Shown here: positions 1-8,424 of the stretch, piece by piece
Position numbering within the stretch: position 1 is the first letter of the stretch
How the letters are laid out: every line of letters starts with the position of its first letter
DNA from: Glaciihabitans tibetensis
GTDB taxonomy: Bacteria > Actinomycetota > Actinomycetes > Actinomycetales > Microbacteriaceae
DNA length: 64,000 bases
NCBI RefSeq assembly: GCF_003003265.1
Contig: NZ_PVTL01000003.1
Span: forward strand, 310,001-374,000
Direction: 5' to 3'
Notes under the pieces: model-generated
What the model saw: only the letters and a program-made list of their open reading frames with translations
What the model was told of the DNA's origin: nothing
Databases searched by the model: none
Translations under genes and position numbers: made by a program

Positions 1-1
1 T

Positions 2-163
2 AGGGAGCTCGCGGATTTCCTTATCGGAGGCGTCCTAGAAGGTGCCTGTCTGGGCGTGACGGCAGGCAGTTCGGGCGGGATTGCTCTTGCCGTTTCCTAT
101 CCCATCTGTGCAGGATTTGCGACGATAGTCGGTGAAGCGATTAGTATCGCGATCGATGGCTAG
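2..163 (+). CDS. C-terminal fragment of a Gly/Ala-rich hydrophobic peptide (5' truncated)
   Basis: A reading frame is open from the window edge and stops at TAG 161-163, giving about 53 residues. It is rich in Gly and Ala, almost uncharged, and contains two cysteines about 22 residues apart. There is a GG pair near the left end, followed by a long hydrophobic stretch ending in Ile-Asp-Gly. The composition resembles small membrane-active or bacteriocin-like peptides, but no known family is recognised and the N-terminus is missing. It could equally be the tail of a larger membrane protein. A small two-helix membrane protein follows 57 bp downstream on the same strand. Confidence 0.4.
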   Translation, partial: RELADFLIGGVLEGACLGVTAGSSGGIALAVSYPICAGFATIVGEAISIAIDG

Positions 164-220
164 GGTTACGGGGAAAGCCCAAGACAGCTCACCTGCATGC
201 GACGACGATAGGCCACACCG

Positions 221-442
221 ATGACGCGCAAGATCGCGACAGCTCTGATTGCACTGGGCATCTTCGGGCTGGTGACCGGCTTCCGTGTGCTTGTCCGCGA
301 ACAGTGGGGCGCCGGAATCTACAGTGCAGGAGGAGTCATCTTGCTTGCCGTCGGCGTCCTACTGTACGTACGGAACTTCAAGAAAGCGCGCAACAAGTCC
401 ACGAGCGCCAAACGCGAGCCAACATTTGGTGACGAGACCTAG
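221..442 (+). CDS. Small two-helix membrane protein
   Basis: Encodes 73 residues with two predicted membrane helices, roughly residues 5-24 and 33-50, followed by a Lys/Arg-rich cytoplasmic tail (about 51-65). No family is recognised. It lies just downstream of the truncated Gly/Ala-rich peptide on the same strand. Two-helix basic-tailed proteins of this size are sometimes immunity proteins of bacteriocin loci, but nothing in the sequence proves that role. The ribosome-binding site is weak, so the start is uncertain. Confidence 0.45.
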   Translation: MTRKIATALIALGIFGLVTGFRVLVREQWGAGIYSAGGVILLAVGVLLYVRNFKKARNKSTSAKREPTFGDET

Positions 443-773
443 TCGGGCCTCAGTTGAATGATGGGCCTCTCTACGTGGGTCTGATCGCGTACTGAGCGGT
501 GATCATCGCAAGCTTTGACTATGGTCCTGGGTAGTTAGGACCTCGGGAGCATAACTGCCTCCGGATACTATCTCTCGGGTACTCGCTATGCGTCATGGCG
601 CGAAACATTCTTCTCAAGGATGACACGTAGCCGCTAAGAAATCCCGCTATTCAGGACGCAGACATCCCTCGAAGGGCATCGACAAGGCGCGCCCAACGCG
701 CCGCTCTATGAACGGCGGGCGTCGCGAGGGCGCCATCTTGATCAGCATTTTTCATGAAAGGCATCCTGTACAA
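443..773. other. Gene-poor interval
   Basis: No convincing gene is seen. A perfect 6-bp hairpin (GGTCCT / AGGACC, 523-542) is present but has no T-run. The base composition is more AT-rich and less ordered than in neighbouring genes, consistent with decayed DNA. Confidence 0.4.
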
Positions 774-974
774 ATGAATGAACCAGATTCTCGCACGAAG
801 GCTGCCGCTTACGTTCCCTGGATTCCCTTAGTCAGTACAGGTTCGATCGGGGCGGCTATTGCATTTTCTCGATCTGGCGCGGACGGAACCTCGATCGCAC
901 TGGGGGTACTCGCTGTCCTCATCGCAGTTGTGGGGATCGTGGGAATGGCCCGGGTTTGGCGCCGCCGCCACTGA
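774..974 (+). CDS. Small membrane protein
   Basis: 66 residues from the ATG at 774, which has GAAAGG 12 bases upstream; a longer in-frame start at 708 looks less likely. Two hydrophobic segments (about residues 14-31 and 39-58) end in a short Arg-rich tail. It has the same architecture as the 73-residue protein upstream but no obvious sequence identity to it. Function is unknown. Confidence 0.4.
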   Translation: MNEPDSRTKAAAYVPWIPLVSTGSIGAAIAFSRSGADGTSIALGVLAVLIAVVGIVGMARVWRRRH

Positions 975-1102
975 GCAAACGCATCGATACGTCGATGACA
1001 AGCGATCGTACGAGTTAGCCGCACGCTGCACGTGAATTCGCATGCTCGACGCATCGTTATGTCCTATGAGAGCGCCGTGCTTGATCGCGGCGAGCGGTTC
1101 GT

Positions 1103-1282
1103 CTAGATCGCGTCGTACTTGTCGCCGCCTTCGCGGTGTAATTGTCGCGACAGAAGTTCCAGCTCGCGCTCGCTGATGCGTCTCGTATCTCTTGGGATAC
1201 GCGATGTCTCGGAGCCTTGACAGGGACTAGCTCCGAACGGCCGGTTTCTTGTGGTGCGGCGATTCTCATAACTACGTCGCAT
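1103..1282 (-). CDS. Possible 59-residue charged protein
   Basis: A 60-codon frame runs from an ATG at 1282 to TAG at 1103. The C-terminal third is a well-formed charged helix (ISERELELLSRQLHREGG followed by DKYDAI), unlike random reading. An AGGAGG lies upstream but only 2 bases from this ATG, so the true start may differ or the frame may be a gene remnant. No family is recognised. Confidence 0.25.
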   Translation of the reverse strand: MRRSYENRRTTRNRPFGASPCQGSETSRIPRDTRRISERELELLSRQLHREGGDKYDAI

Positions 1283-1506
1283 AACCTCCTGCCGCGATGC
1301 CAGTACTCACTGATGGATATGGGACACTCCGGGGTCGCGGTGTCAACATTTATCGGCTGCATCCCCGTATCGACGCTCCAGCAATCACCGACCGGAAACA
1401 GGACCTCGACGTGAGTAGCCACACGTGCTGGCTGCAAGCGTGCGGTCCTCCGGTCGAACCAGAACGGGAGCAGGCAGCAATGGCCGCTTCAATCGAACAG
1501 CGGCGC

Positions 1507-2124
1507 CTACGTGCGCGCTATCAGAACCGCGTCGATGGCGTTTCTCGTCCCGTCGGCGGTCTCGACCGGGCGCAGAACTCGTTCGCACGTCGTGATCGTC
1601 AGCCCCGCTACGGCATCGGCGAGTAGCTCCGGTGTGTAGAGGATGTCGGCGCGCTGCGGTCCGCCGACGCCGTCGATGATGTTGGTGCGATCGTGCCCGA
1701 TGACCACGAGGTGTCCTCCCGGGGCGAGTGAGGCTACGGCGCCCGTGATCGCGCGGCGCAGCTCAGGCTCAGTGAGGTGGAGGTAGGCAATCACGACAAG
1801 GTCGACTGGCTTCGGCGCACGCCACGTGGTGGCGTCGGCAACCTGCCAGTCGACGTCCACCCCAGCTCGTTGTGAACGCGCCCGTGCGACGTCGATCCCG
1901 GCGGAAGAGAAGTCGACTCCCGTGGTCGTCCAGCCTCGAGATGCGAGCCAGATGGCATTGCGCCCCTCGCCGCAGCCGAGGTCGACTGCGGTGCCGGGCG
2001 TGAGCGGACCGACGGTCGCCGCGACCCAGTCGTTTGGCGATATCGACCACACGGAGTCGGCGGAGCCCGCCGCGGCGGCGTAGCGGGCGTCCCACATGAC
2101 GCGGAGATCGGCGGGTTCAGTCAT
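1507..2124 (-). CDS. Class I SAM-dependent methyltransferase
   Basis: 205 residues with a Rossmann-type methyltransferase fold. The SAM-binding motif I is VDLGCGEGRN near residue 48, followed by an acidic motif II loop (GVDFSSAG), an acidic residue before the ADATTW segment (motif III region), and a downstream APGGHLVVIGHD strand typical of TehB/UbiE-like small-molecule methyltransferases. The substrate cannot be read from sequence. It is convergent with nothing recognisable and divergent from the universal stress protein at 2240. Confidence 0.8.
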   Translation of the reverse strand: MTEPADLRVMWDARYAAAAGSADSVWSISPNDWVAATVGPLTPGTAVDLGCGEGRNAIWLASRGWTTTGVDFSSAGIDVARARSQRAGVDVDWQVADATTWRAPKPVDLVVIAYLHLTEPELRRAITGAVASLAPGGHLVVIGHDRTNIIDGVGGPQRADILYTPELLADAVAGLTITTCERVLRPVETADGTRNAIDAVLIART

Positions 2125-2239
2125 AGAGCGTTTCTAGCATCTTCAGGCGCTTCCGGGCCCCGTGACATTTCGAACGGCGGCTGGAATGCTGGAACAAGGC
2201 AATTCCCGACAGTGACGTCACACTATTTGCGAGGACCGG

Positions 2240-2863
2240 ATGTCCCAACCAGATGCCACTACTCCCGACGACCCGGCTGGCTCATCCGGCTCGTCCGAGT
2301 CGCCAGGCTCGTCGAGTGCGTCGAGTGCGACAACCGGCAGTTCCAAGGTCTCGAGTGCGGACTCCCCGGACGAATCAACCGCGGGCGAAGGCACCTCAGT
2401 CGATCGCGTCGTGGTCGGCCACGATGGCTCGCCCAGTTCGGACAGCGCGCTGGAGTTGGCACTGGAGATCTCGGAGAAGATGGCGATCCCTCTGCTCATC
2501 ATGCGCTCGTGGACGGTCGACTCCGCACCTCATGGGGCGCTTTTCTCCCATGGCTACGTGTCGACTTTCGACGAGGTTTCGACGTTGATCCGCGCGAATC
2601 TCATCACGGAGACGCGTCGCTTTGTCGACCGACATCCCGCAGCCGAAGTGCACTACTACTCCACCCTCGGGCAGGCGGCCAACGCCCTGCTGAAGCTCTC
2701 GAAGGGCGCCCGGATGCTCGTGGTCGGGTCGCGTGGTCGTGGCGGGTTCGCGAGCCTCATGCTCGGGTCGGTTAGCGACCAGTGTGTGCGGCACGCGGGG
2801 TGCCCGGTGCTGGTGTCGCGTCCGCGTGTGCCCGCGGAGCCCGCCACGCCGCCCCTGCCCTGA
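2240..2863 (+). CDS. Universal stress protein (UspA family)
   Basis: 207 residues. The first ~50 are a Ser/Gly/Asp/Thr-rich low-complexity extension. The UspA domain begins with VDRVVVGHDGSPSSDSAL and ends with the ATP-binding signature GSRGRGGFASLMLGSVS followed by HAGCPVLVSRP. This pattern (G-2X-G-9X-G-S) marks ATP-binding Usp proteins that act in dormancy or stress responses. Only one Usp domain is present, whereas many actinobacterial members have two. GAGGA lies 7-11 bases before the ATG. Confidence 0.88.
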   Translation: MSQPDATTPDDPAGSSGSSESPGSSSASSATTGSSKVSSADSPDESTAGEGTSVDRVVVGHDGSPSSDSALELALEISEKMAIPLLIMRSWTVDSAPHGALFSHGYVSTFDEVSTLIRANLITETRRFVDRHPAAEVHYYSTLGQAANALLKLSKGARMLVVGSRGRGGFASLMLGSVSDQCVRHAGCPVLVSRPRVPAEPATPPLP

Positions 2864-2904
2864 CGCGCCGGCACCGAAGACGGGACGGGACGGGAACAGC
2901 CCGG

Positions 2905-3759
2905 TCAGGGGGTCTGGCCCAGCTGGGCGTCCATCCAGGTCATGGTCGGCCAACCGGCGTCGCGGTCGGCCTGCACGAAGAGCGTGAACTCGTGGTCGAG
3001 GGGGAGGCGCTCGTAGGGGAACGTGACCCCCTGCTTGGCGAACAAGTCGATCACCTGCTCCACCCGGTCGCCGTTGAGGTTTCCCCCGACGCTGATGATC
3101 TTTGGTTCGTCTGTGCCCACGCGGTCCAAAAACTCCAGGTACTCGGCGGGCTCGCGGCTCATGGCCCCGTCCACGGCCCACACGGCCGCGAACACCTCCG
3201 GGTGCTGGATGCCGAACCGGAAGGCACCGTGGCCGCCCATCGACCAGCCGACGAGCAGCCGGTGGGCCGAGCCTGTCTGCACGCGGTAGGTCTGCTCGAC
3301 GTGTGGGATGAGCTCGTCAATGAACGCGGTGTCGTACTGGCCCTCCCAGCGCCCGTCAAGGTCGCTGTCCGGGGTGACGATCACGACGTCGTCGAGCACC
3401 CCGGCGTCGACGGCCCCGCGCAGCTCCTCGGCCTGGGGGAGGAAGGTCGCGTTGCTCTGGTCGCGCCCGTGCAGCGCGAACAGCACGGGGTACTCCCGGC
3501 ACTCGGTGTAATAGTCCGCGGGCAGGCTGACGCTGTACGGAATGGGTTGTCCGTCGGCGCCGGTGAACTCGGTGTCGAAGCGCGAGCTGCCGGCCGTGGC
3601 GGCGCAGCTGCGTGGATCGTCGTCCCCGGATGACCCGCCGGGCGGTGTCGAGGGCGGCCCCGCGCCCCGCAATGAGCTCACGAGGACGAACGTACCGACC
3701 ACACCCGCCACGACGACGATTCCGATGGCCACCAGGGCAGCCGTGCGACGCGGAACCAC
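2905..3759 (-). CDS. Membrane-anchored esterase of the PF00756 (esterase D / Fes / antigen 85) family
   Basis: 284 residues from a GTG whose G is the last base of the upstream gene's TAG stop, so the two genes are translationally coupled. A single N-terminal membrane helix (about residues 6-28) is followed by a Gly/Ser/Pro linker and an alpha/beta-hydrolase domain facing outside. The domain has YPVLFALHGRDQSN, the nucleophile elbow GWSMGGHGAF, and a candidate catalytic His in PLDHEFTLF. The family includes enterobactin and salmochelin esterases (Fes, IroE) and mycolyltransferases. Because it follows the adenylation-carrier-thioesterase gene, it may cleave or transfer the acyl product of that enzyme outside the membrane; this is an inference. 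Confidence 0.8.
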   Translation of the reverse strand: MVPRRTAALVAIGIVVVAGVVGTFVLVSSLRGAGPPSTPPGGSSGDDDPRSCAATAGSSRFDTEFTGADGQPIPYSVSLPADYYTECREYPVLFALHGRDQSNATFLPQAEELRGAVDAGVLDDVVIVTPDSDLDGRWEGQYDTAFIDELIPHVEQTYRVQTGSAHRLLVGWSMGGHGAFRFGIQHPEVFAAVWAVDGAMSREPAEYLEFLDRVGTDEPKIISVGGNLNGDRVEQVIDLFAKQGVTFPYERLPLDHEFTLFVQADRDAGWPTMTWMDAQLGQTP

Positions 3760-6413
3760 TACTGTGCTCGCCCGGCGGTGATGGACTTCCTTAGGTGGCG
3801 GGCGAGTTCTGTTGCATAGGGTTCTCGGAGGATAGGTTCGTGTAGCGCGGCTACCCGCTCGAATTCGACGGCGCTTGCGAGAGACGCGGACCACTGGTCT
3901 GGGCCGTCGGGGTTGTCCTCCGCGTGGACCAGAAGGACTCGGCCCGCGTAGGGCCTGACCCGATACTTTCGGGCCACCCGCAGGGTGAAGTCGAAAAACG
4001 CCTGGAACTGGAGCTCGCCGCGGAAGGTCGTCAAACCGAGCAGGTACGAGCGCGCATGGCGGCCGAAATCCTTCAGCCCGAACAGCAACCTCTCCGTGCT
4101 TCGGTGCGGCGCGGTAGGAACTCCGTGCGCGTCACTCGCGGGAGTATCATCGGCGGCTGCCTCCTCGGTGCCCGGAAGGTAGGTGTCGATCAGTGCGACA
4201 AGTTCAACTTCCTCGCCAGCCTCGGCGAGGAGGTGCGCCACCTCGAGGGCCACCAGGCCGCCGAACGAGTGCCCGGCGAGAAGGTAGGGCCCATGTGGTT
4301 TTGTAGTCCTGATGAATTCGAGGTATCGACGCGCATGGTCGGTGACGGTTCGGTCGGGCATTGCTCGTTCTTCCAGGCCGTGCGCTTGAAAGGCGTACAC
4401 GTCTCGTTCGGGGAAGTGCCGGGCGAGTGGCCGGAACTGAAGTCCCAGGGCGCCTGCGCCAGCGAAGCAGAACAACGGTTCATTGCCGCCGCCTGCACTC
4501 AAGTGCACCACGTCGGGATGGGACGGCGATGCCTCGGCGTTTCCCGCGATCAGCCGGGCGAACTGCTCCAAAGTGGGGTTATTCATCAGGTCTGTGGAGC
4601 GCAGAGAAAGCCGGTAGCGGTCTTCGACCACGGCGAGTAGCTCCTCAACGCTGAGAGAGTCCGCGCCGAGGGCGAGGAAGTCATCGTCTTTATTGACGAA
4701 AGGCAGGGCCAGGAGCTTTTCCCAGATGGCCGCGATCTCCGCCTCCTGCGCCGACAGGCCCAGCTGCCGATGACGCGCAGGGACCGCGGGCAGACTTCGC
4801 CGGTCAACCTTGCCGCGTTCCGTCCGTGGCAGGGCGCCTAGTTGCAGAATCTCGGAAGGGACCATGTACTCGGGGAGGCGCCCTCGAAGCTCCTTGCGCA
4901 ACGCGGCGTTTGATGGCGGAATGAGACCAGCCGACGGGACCACATAGGCAACCAAGCGAGAAACGCCATCGTGGTTGTTGGCCATGACAGCCGCTTCTTC
5001 GACCGTGTCGAGGGAGAGAAGGGCAGCTTCCGTCTCACTAGGTTCAACCAGGTAGCCACGAATTTTCACCGCTGCATCAGCACGGCCGAGGAGCGTGAGG
5101 TGGCCCCGCCCATCGAAGCGACCGCGATCGCCCAGCCGGTAGACCCGAACGCCGTTCACGTCCACCGAAAACCGCTCAGCAGTCTGCGCCTCATTGCCCC
5201 AATACCCTGTCGAGGTGTAGTCGCTTGTCACGACGACGGAACCTACCTCGCCTTGTTTGACGGGTGATCCGTCCTCGCCGACAAGAGTGACGACTTTCAA
5301 GTCGACTACCTGCCCCGCAGGCAACGAACAATCAGGGATAGCTTCGTCACCCGTGATCGTATGCAACGCGATCATCCCCGTCTCGGATGAGCCGGCCCAG
5401 TTTGCCAGCACCGCAGTGGCCCCAAGATGCTCCCGTATTGCTCGGAGGTCGCGGCCGTGGACGGCCTCCCCGACCGTGGCGGCGACGCGTACGGAGGGCA
5501 GAGACGCGAGCGGGGGCATCCCCGATGCGATGGCACGCATGAGGTGTGGAGTGCACAAAATGACCGACAGGCTGTTCTTGCGAATGTAGGAAACGACAGC
5601 GGCAACGCCCTTGTCGCGAGAATCCAGACACCACACGCTCGCGCCGTTGAGCAGCGCCGCCCACAATGCACAGGTACCGGCCGAGTATCCCAGCGGAAGG
5701 GTCATAAGGACACGGTCCTGCACATCGAACCCGAGCCGTTCATGGAAAGTCACGACGTCCGACAGGACAACATCCTGAGTGGTCGAGACCCCTTTCGGTG
5801 CACCCGTGGACCCGGACGTGAAGACGATCGTGAAGATGTCCTGCCCTCGAGCCGCTCGTCCTCGCTCCAACTCCAGCTCCAGCGAGGAGTCGACCTCGTC
5901 GCGTGCGTGCTCAGCCGCCTTGAAGGAGACGAGGGAGTCGTAGGCAACCACGTTGGTCAGACAGTCATCTAGCTGAGCAGCAGCGCCTGCGTGCTGGCGT
6001 GCAACCACGGCAGACGACATCCCCACAAGATTCACGATCGTACGAAGACGTTCCGCGGGAAGGTGTGGGTCGAGCATGACCAGGGGGCGTCCAATTTTCA
6101 GCATCGCTATTGCCACAATCACTGCGGATGCGTCGTGGCCCATCATCGCCCCGAGCGGCTGCCCATCGTCGGGCACTGCGTGGCGCGTATTTTTTGCCAC
6201 GATGTCACTGAGGGCGTCCGCTTCCGCAAACGTGAATCGGACCCCGTCGCCTTCAATCGCGAGCGCATGGGGTACCGCCGCAACCACCTCCAGCCAGCGA
6301 CCGAGCATGGACGCGGCCGGATCCGGCAGGGCAAGCGAACTCACCACAGCTTGAGAAACACCGGGAGATGTTTTCGTGCACTGCGCAGGCGATTTCGCGA
6401 CGTCTGAGGGCAT
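3759..6413 (-). CDS. NRPS-like protein: adenylation, carrier and thioesterase (A-T-TE), no condensation domain
   Basis: 884 residues from ATG 6413, with AAGGGA 11 bases upstream. An in-frame ATG at 6551 would add 46 residues without homology. Adenylation domain about 20-540: P-loop FTSGSTGAPKG near 198, WAGSSETG near 340, RLGDRGRFDGRG, and the A10 lysine in RTERGKVDRR near 535. Carrier domain: LGADSLSVEE, with the phosphopantetheine serine near 586. Type I thioesterase: LLAGHSFGGLVALE (Ser near 716), IDTYLPG, and a likely His in LHEP. Where amino-acid-activating domains carry the conserved Asp, this one reads GYSAGTCALW, so a non-amino-acid (perhaps aryl or keto) substrate is likely. It is divergent from a dehydroshikimate-dehydratase-like gene. 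Confidence 0.88.
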   Translation of the reverse strand: MPSDVAKSPAQCTKTSPGVSQAVVSSLALPDPAASMLGRWLEVVAAVPHALAIEGDGVRFTFAEADALSDIVAKNTRHAVPDDGQPLGAMMGHDASAVIVAIAMLKIGRPLVMLDPHLPAERLRTIVNLVGMSSAVVARQHAGAAAQLDDCLTNVVAYDSLVSFKAAEHARDEVDSSLELELERGRAARGQDIFTIVFTSGSTGAPKGVSTTQDVVLSDVVTFHERLGFDVQDRVLMTLPLGYSAGTCALWAALLNGASVWCLDSRDKGVAAVVSYIRKNSLSVILCTPHLMRAIASGMPPLASLPSVRVAATVGEAVHGRDLRAIREHLGATAVLANWAGSSETGMIALHTITGDEAIPDCSLPAGQVVDLKVVTLVGEDGSPVKQGEVGSVVVTSDYTSTGYWGNEAQTAERFSVDVNGVRVYRLGDRGRFDGRGHLTLLGRADAAVKIRGYLVEPSETEAALLSLDTVEEAAVMANNHDGVSRLVAYVVPSAGLIPPSNAALRKELRGRLPEYMVPSEILQLGALPRTERGKVDRRSLPAVPARHRQLGLSAQEAEIAAIWEKLLALPFVNKDDDFLALGADSLSVEELLAVVEDRYRLSLRSTDLMNNPTLEQFARLIAGNAEASPSHPDVVHLSAGGGNEPLFCFAGAGALGLQFRPLARHFPERDVYAFQAHGLEERAMPDRTVTDHARRYLEFIRTTKPHGPYLLAGHSFGGLVALEVAHLLAEAGEEVELVALIDTYLPGTEEAAADDTPASDAHGVPTAPHRSTERLLFGLKDFGRHARSYLLGLTTFRGELQFQAFFDFTLRVARKYRVRPYAGRVLLVHAEDNPDGPDQWSASLASAVEFERVAALHEPILREPYATELARHLRKSITAGRAQ

Positions 6414-6654
6414 CAAGCGGGGGATCCCTTCGTAGATGACGAGCACGGGAAGCGCTTGAGCTATGCGCGGACGACAAAATAACCACAACACTGCAGGGCA
6501 TAAAAGACCCCCGTTTAGGGGGGAGGTTGAGGGCGGCGGCCGCACTAGCATGTTGGTTCCGCCGCCCCCAACGGCGGCGATGACAACCGCCCGATTCCGT
6601 GGAACTTCTGCAAAAGACTGCTACTTCGCCCGTCCGTCTAGCAAAGGAACTGTC
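6414..6654. promoter_or_regulatory. Divergent control region between the A-T-TE gene and the dehydratase gene
   Basis: This 241-bp intergenic region must hold both promoters. It contains a strong G/C hairpin, CCCCC-GTTTA-GGGGGG, at 6508-6523, preceded by an AT-rich stretch. The hairpin has no T-run in either direction, so it may be an operator or an attenuator for one of the two genes rather than a terminator. Confidence 0.4.
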
Positions 6655-7590
6655 ATGCGATCACCATTCGAGCAGAACCCCTTATTCATCAACACGGTGT
6701 TGCTGGGCGGGACCACGGCAGACAAAATCCGTGCTGCAAGCGTCGCTGGTTTCGACCAGGTCGAGTTGTGGCGTGAAGATCACCGTTTGTTTCCGGGCGG
6801 TTCTCGGAAGCTTCGGGGTTTGCTTGCTGAGCAGTCCCTCGGACTGGCGGATCTTCAGGTGCTGCGGGATTTTGACGGAGCTCCCGACGACCTGCGAGCA
6901 TCGAAACGCCGTGAGGCGCTGCGCTTTCTCGACTCAGCCGTCGAGTGCGCGGCTCCGCTCGTATTGGTCGCGGCATCCACCGACCCCCGCAGCATTCGCA
7001 CGCGGATTGTCGAAGACCTCCAGTGGCTAAGCGATGAAGCAGCGAAACGGCAGCTACGGGTCGGCTACGAGAGTTTGTCGTGGAGTTTCAGAAACTCCAC
7101 CCTCGTCGATGCGTGGGCAAGCGTCCGCGAGGCGAACCGCGACAATCTCGGAGTCGTCGTGGACTCCTTCCACATTCACGTTCTACACCGAGACGAATCC
7201 GATCTGGATGGCATCCCGGTGGAGAAAATCTTCCTCGTTCAGCTCTCCGATTTGCCCGGCCCGGTTCCTGCGGGGATGCTCATCGAGGTAGCGCGGCACC
7301 GCAGGTTGCTTCCCGGGACAGGGATCTTCGACCTCCGTTCGATTCTGTCCCGCCTGCTCTGCGTCGGTTATGCAGGACCAATCGGCGTGGAAGTCTTTAA
7401 TGACGCGATGAAGGCAGCCGACCCCGCCCGAGTTGCTCGGCAAGCAATGGCAGCGCTCCAGAAAGTTCTCACCGACATTACGTTGCAAGCAGATGGCGAA
7501 GATCTCGCAGAGACCGGCACCACTGAGGCAAATCGGCTGCGCACGCGTCACTCCCTACGCCATCCCGCGGTCAACACTGGCTGGAAATGA
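6655..7590 (+). CDS. TIM-barrel enzyme resembling 3-dehydroshikimate dehydratase (AsbF/QuiC-like)
   Basis: 311 residues from ATG 6655, with AAAGGAAC 5-12 bases upstream. The fold is the AP-endonuclease-2 / sugar-phosphate isomerase barrel. Segments YESLSW (near 138), VVDSFHIH (near 168), KIFLVQLSDLP, RRLLPGTGIFDL and GVEVFND (near 245) closely match, from memory, 3-dehydroshikimate dehydratases, including those fused to an HPPD-like half. That reaction makes protocatechuate (3,4-dihydroxybenzoate). The candidate metal ligands are the Glu, Asp/His and terminal Glu of these motifs. The last ~60 residues are an extra tail without a visible domain. A generic sugar-phosphate isomerase role remains possible. 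Confidence 0.72.
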   Translation: MRSPFEQNPLFINTVLLGGTTADKIRAASVAGFDQVELWREDHRLFPGGSRKLRGLLAEQSLGLADLQVLRDFDGAPDDLRASKRREALRFLDSAVECAAPLVLVAASTDPRSIRTRIVEDLQWLSDEAAKRQLRVGYESLSWSFRNSTLVDAWASVREANRDNLGVVVDSFHIHVLHRDESDLDGIPVEKIFLVQLSDLPGPVPAGMLIEVARHRRLLPGTGIFDLRSILSRLLCVGYAGPIGVEVFNDAMKAADPARVARQAMAALQKVLTDITLQADGEDLAETGTTEANRLRTRHSLRHPAVNTGWK

Positions 7591-7652
7591 GCGGCCCGCG
7601 CGCTCCCTGGTGCTGGTTCGCGTCCGCGCGGGTTGCCGTGGTGTGACCTCGG

Positions 7653-8360
7653 TCAGCCGCTTGGCGCATTGGCGCGCCCGAGCGCGTTGAGGACGCGGCT
7701 CACACTCCGCGTGTCCTGCTGTGCATCGGGCGAAGTCCATTTCGGTCCGTACCGGTTGGAGAGTTCGATTAGCCGTTCGAAGAAGTGAGCCATTCCAGGC
7801 GTACCCTCCAGCGGTTCGACATACTCCCAGGTCTCACCGCTCGCGAGGAGTGCGGCGGTGAGCAGGTCGGGCCGTGATGGTTCCCGGTCGCGGAGGAAGA
7901 CGTCCTCGAATTCGTCGCGGATTGCGTCGTGAGTGGCAGGGTCGGCCGGCCGGACTCGCGTTTTCGCTAAGAGACCGGACCCCTCATGGTGCACGGTGAC
8001 GATTCCACGCTCGGCCAGATCCTCGATGATCGTCTGTCTAGTCGAACTGTACATAAGCCAGTTCTGGAGCGACTTCCTGGTGTTTTTGGGGTCAGCGACG
8101 CGGGCGAGCAGGCTGTCGAGAGGCGCGTTACCGGTGGGTTCGAACCCGGACTGTTCGAGCGTGAACTTCTCACCGCCGAACGGTCCGCGCTTCGACACAA
8201 CTGCGACGCGTCCGCGTTCGATGAGTTCTACTACCAGCGCCGCCTGGAGGGTGTAGTCGAAGTTGCCCGTCTGACTTGAGAACGGGGAGCGAATCTTATG
8301 GTTGTCCGTGCGGCAGGCCAGAAGAGCTAGTCGTTCGGCGAGCGTTTGCGCCTGTGTCAT
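7653..8360 (-). CDS. GPP34 (GOLPH3/Vps74-like) family protein
   Basis: 235 residues from ATG 8360 (MTQAQTLAERLALLAC). An N-terminal helix, then a segment with LQAALVVELIERGRVAVV and a C-terminal helical part (FLRDREPSRPDLLTAALLASGE) match the GPP34 layout found in many actinobacteria, where it is a peripheral membrane or lipid-associated protein of unknown function. Eukaryotic GOLPH3 binds PI4P. The gene is convergent with the dehydratase and divergent from the NUDIX gene. Confidence 0.65.
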   Translation of the reverse strand: MTQAQTLAERLALLACRTDNHKIRSPFSSQTGNFDYTLQAALVVELIERGRVAVVSKRGPFGGEKFTLEQSGFEPTGNAPLDSLLARVADPKNTRKSLQNWLMYSSTRQTIIEDLAERGIVTVHHEGSGLLAKTRVRPADPATHDAIRDEFEDVFLRDREPSRPDLLTAALLASGETWEYVEPLEGTPGMAHFFERLIELSNRYGPKWTSPDAQQDTRSVSRVLNALGRANAPSG

Positions 8361-8424
8361 GCCGCTGACTCTAACGGAGGGATGTCGCCGGAGTGCCCCG
8401 GCGTGACCGCGCCATGATGGAGGC

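Noticed and set aside
523-542. Rho-independent terminator
   Set aside because: The 6-bp hairpin lacks a T-run and is not near a gene end.
1297-1626. 109-codon plus-strand open frame
   Set aside because: It overlaps the methyltransferase end, lacks a ribosome-binding site and has no protein-like features.
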